Positions 5,756 through 7,930 of a DNA stretch of 7,930 bases are shown one piece after another. The DNA is from Sphingobacterium sp. UBA4616. GTDB taxonomy: Bacteria > Bacteroidota > Bacteroidia > Sphingobacteriales > Sphingobacteriaceae. The stretch covers positions 206,386-214,315 of the forward strand of contig DGIS01000020.1 of NCBI GenBank assembly GCA_002386525.1, written 5' to 3'. Made by a program: the position numbers and the translations under genes. The notes below the pieces were generated by a model. That model saw only the letters and a list, made by a program, of their open reading frames with translations, was not told the DNA's origin and searched no databases. Within the stretch, counting starts at the first letter, position 1. Every line of letters begins with the position of its first letter.

Positions 5756-7000
5756 ATGATTTATTTATTGATTGTCAATGTTTCATTGATTATCAGTTTT
5801 GTACTCTATAAACTGATTTTTAGAAGGCTCACTTTTTTTCAATGGAATCGGATCTATCTCATCGGAATGTCCATATTTTCGCTATTGGCTCCGGTAGGTA
5901 TTTTTATTGAATTACCAAAGACTGAGCTGATTTCCAAACATCTTGTAAAGATCGATCTGGGAACATATGTGGATATAGGAATTGGAAACTCAATTGAAAA
6001 GCCCTTATTTTTTTTAGATATAATTGTAAAGATTTATTGGATAGGGGTGGTACTCGCCTGCCTTTTCCTAATGATCCGAATCAGCTATCTTTTTCGGGTA
6101 TTGCGTTCTTCGCCTGATCACCTAAGTTTTTCCTTTTTTAATAGGATTGTAATCGGGAGATTGACCTACAACAAGGAAAATATTGCATGGCATGAACAGA
6201 TCCATACTGAACAGGGGCATTCATACGACTTGCTATTGATTGAGATCCTGAAAATTTTCAATTGGTTCAATCCTGTTGTCTATTTTCTTCAAAGAGAAAT
6301 ACGGTTTCAACATGAATATATTGTAGATGAAATTTGTTCTGCCGATAAGGTGGCCTATGCAGAAATGTTGGTCGCTCATGCATTGCGAACAGACCAATTG
6401 GTTTTTTCACAAGAATTTTCGAATCATTCGTTTTTAAAGTTGCGCATCAGGATGTTATTTAAAGATAAATCGAAACCGAGACAGCGCCTGTTATACGTAA
6501 CGGTGTTACCCATGCTATTGTTGATAACCTTATCTACTTTAGTATTCAATACGAGTAGGGCAAAAGGAATGGTTTTAGCTGTTGAGTCAGGGGTTAAGCA
6601 GGTGGCAGCATTCGATCATCAGACCTACCCGCCTAAACAAACAAAGCGTAGCCACATACAGTCCAATGAACAACCGGATACGATGCCTTTTGATCAGGTC
6701 GAAGTGAAGCCAGTTCCAGAAGGAGGAATGCAGTCATTTATGATTTGGGTAGGCAATAATTTTCAGTTTCCAAAACAGGCTGTGGAACATGATATCAGTG
6801 GTATGATTGAAGTCAATTTTATTATTGAAATAGATGGTAGCTTATCCCATATTAAAGTTAAAAAGGATCTCGGTTATGGCACCAAAGAAGCAACGTTGAA
6901 ACTCATGGAACGTGCAAAGCGATGGAAACCGGCGCTCGTCGGCGGTAAACCAGTACGAGTTGCCTATACATTGCCCATTCGTCTTAATCTAGCAAAATAA
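5756..7000 (+). CDS. M56 (BlaR1-type) membrane metallopeptidase fused to a TonB C-terminal domain
   Basis: This is the predicted sensor/antirepressor partner of the upstream BlaI-type repressor. Starting at the ATG gives 414 residues; a TTG two codons earlier is in frame but less likely. Membrane segments are at about 1-20, 31-50, 84-110 and 246-265. The zinc peptidase site lies in the cytoplasmic loop between the last two: HEQIH (H146, E147, H150), then WFNPVVYFLQREIRFQHEYIVDE, with E187 as probable third ligand before DE (191-192). Past the last segment is a linker rich in polar residues. From about 325 to 414 there is a TonB-C-like domain (FPKQAVEHDISGMIEV, then RWKPALVGGKPVRVAYTLPI), expected in the periplasm. 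S. aureus BlaR1 has a penicillin-binding sensor there instead, so beta-lactam sensing is not implied. The catalytic motif is intact. Confidence 0.9.
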   Translation: MIYLLIVNVSLIISFVLYKLIFRRLTFFQWNRIYLIGMSIFSLLAPVGIFIELPKTELISKHLVKIDLGTYVDIGIGNSIEKPLFFLDIIVKIYWIGVVLACLFLMIRISYLFRVLRSSPDHLSFSFFNRIVIGRLTYNKENIAWHEQIHTEQGHSYDLLLIEILKIFNWFNPVVYFLQREIRFQHEYIVDEICSADKVAYAEMLVAHALRTDQLVFSQEFSNHSFLKLRIRMLFKDKSKPRQRLLYVTVLPMLLLITLSTLVFNTSRAKGMVLAVESGVKQVAAFDHQTYPPKQTKRSHIQSNEQPDTMPFDQVEVKPVPEGGMQSFMIWVGNNFQFPKQAVEHDISGMIEVNFIIEIDGSLSHIKVKKDLGYGTKEATLKLMERAKRWKPALVGGKPVRVAYTLPIRLNLAK

Positions 7001-7018
7001 AACACCAAGTATTATAGT

Positions 7019-7909
7019 ATGCACACCATAATCATCCGAGTCTTCTATGTCATTATCGCCTTTGCGACGCTCTCTTCATGTAAATCTTATCAGGTCGTTC
7101 CTAACGGTTTTGCTGTCGAGGGAGACGAATATTTTGTTAATCTCAATAAAGAGCTCACCGTATTTTTAGGGGATGATATTATGGAGGATAAAAATTGGCA
7201 AGGCAATACGAGTCCAATCAATGCCGATAAAGTTACGCGTAGGTTTCGCAAGGTGTTACGCCACTTGCGATATTCGGACACTGCTTACAGCGTGCTATTT
7301 TCTGGACATTTAGCGGGGAAATATAGCTATGATATGCTTGCCATAGTGAACAATTCACCAAATGTAAAAGGAAAGAAAAACCATCTGCTGAATCTAAGTT
7401 ATTTTCAGCGTGAGCAGCATAAAGAAGGTCGATATTTTTATAGCATCACAACGTTTAAAAGGCAGAAGTTGCTTCATTTTGTCATCCCTTTTAACGGCCG
7501 CCTTTGGCAAGAAAAAATGGTGTCTTTGATTTTTCTCGTCCCCGAGAATTTTACCGACGTTGCATGGGCTAAGGATATTGTAATGTCGAATGTGGCCATG
7601 TATCGCGATCGTTATAAGTTTACACCGAGCCGTACCGAAATTTTATGCCCAGATGACGGCATTAGCCGTTCACATTTGGATTATAAAATTCCTGAAGAAA
7701 AGGTAAACAAAACAGGCTTTATGTTAATGAAAGCCTATGGTGTGGTTGAGGGGAAAAGAAAATTGGTTGTTTATCGTGTAATGAAGCCCAATGATTTTTA
7801 TGGATCCTTTGTCACCTGTAAAGGAGATTATGAAATTCTGTACACGACTTTGAAAGATAAAATTGTTTGGCAGACCAAAGTAAATACAGAGCGAGATGTC
7901 GAATTTTAG
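7019..7909 (+). CDS. Unrecognised predicted lipoprotein, third gene of the BlaI/M56 operon
   Basis: The family was not recognised. The 296-residue protein begins with a short hydrophobic signal and a clear lipobox, LSSC (18-21), giving a mature N-terminus CKSYQ. It should be an envelope lipoprotein. The mature part mixes beta-strand-like stretches and basic patches such as RRFRKVLRHLRY. It has no membrane segment after the signal and no repeat or catalytic motif visible by eye. Two cysteines beyond the lipidated one (in EILCPDD and FVTCKGD) could pair. It starts 18 bases after the M56 gene stops and is in the same direction, so it is almost certainly in the same operon and under the BlaI-type repressor. 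It may be the regulated effector or a co-sensor; both are inference. The gene is complete within the window. Confidence 0.8.
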   Translation: MHTIIIRVFYVIIAFATLSSCKSYQVVPNGFAVEGDEYFVNLNKELTVFLGDDIMEDKNWQGNTSPINADKVTRRFRKVLRHLRYSDTAYSVLFSGHLAGKYSYDMLAIVNNSPNVKGKKNHLLNLSYFQREQHKEGRYFYSITTFKRQKLLHFVIPFNGRLWQEKMVSLIFLVPENFTDVAWAKDIVMSNVAMYRDRYKFTPSRTEILCPDDGISRSHLDYKIPEEKVNKTGFMLMKAYGVVEGKRKLVVYRVMKPNDFYGSFVTCKGDYEILYTTLKDKIVWQTKVNTERDVEF

Positions 7910-7930
7910 AGAATAAATTAAAATCCTTGG

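Noticed and set aside
5358..7000. A beta-lactam resistance locus
   Set aside because: There is no beta-lactamase or penicillin-binding protein gene, and the membrane peptidase lacks the penicillin-binding sensor domain.
1..7930. Insertion sequence, prophage, CRISPR array or tRNA gene
   Set aside because: No transposase or integrase frame, regularly spaced repeats or cloverleaf-like sequence was seen on either strand.

Overview
The window is AT-rich chromosomal DNA that looks like a Bacteroidota genome, most likely a sphingobacterial lineage such as Sphingobacterium or Pedobacter. This is inferred from four things: -7 elements of the TAnnTTTG type, few Shine-Dalgarno sequences, an M56 peptidase fused to a TonB C-terminal domain, and bacillithiol synthesis (bshA) beside pyrH-frr. 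No database search was possible, so the genus is a guess.

Left half, minus strand (8-3742). In transcription order the genes are bshA (first step of bacillithiol synthesis), pyrH (UMP kinase), frr (ribosome recycling factor) and a Tat-exported sugar phosphate isomerase/epimerase-like protein. A strong hairpin terminator at 1179-1210 ends the pyrH-frr unit. The isomerase therefore has its own leader, which carries a 13-bp palindrome just before the start. A -7-like box and a 17-bp inverted repeat sit between bshA and pyrH.

Middle (3743-4102) is a divergent intergenic region of about 360 bp with no gene. It holds at least three compact inverted repeats. Reading right from it are a DUF1003 membrane protein and the ribosome-rescue hydrolase arfB. 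An 11-codon mini-ORF sits between them, and its stop overlaps the arfB start (ATGA).

Right part, plus strand (5267-7909) is the most interesting section: a self-contained BlaI/MecI-type regulatory operon. It comprises a tandem double operator, a BlaI-family repressor, an M56 (BlaR1-type) membrane metallopeptidase whose sensor domain is replaced by a TonB-C-like domain, and an unrecognised 296-residue predicted lipoprotein. No beta-lactamase or penicillin-binding protein is encoded here. The likely logic is that the M56 protein senses an envelope signal and relieves BlaI repression of the operon, with the lipoprotein as effector or sensor partner. The cassette architecture is a known type. The lipoprotein and the input signal are the unknown parts.
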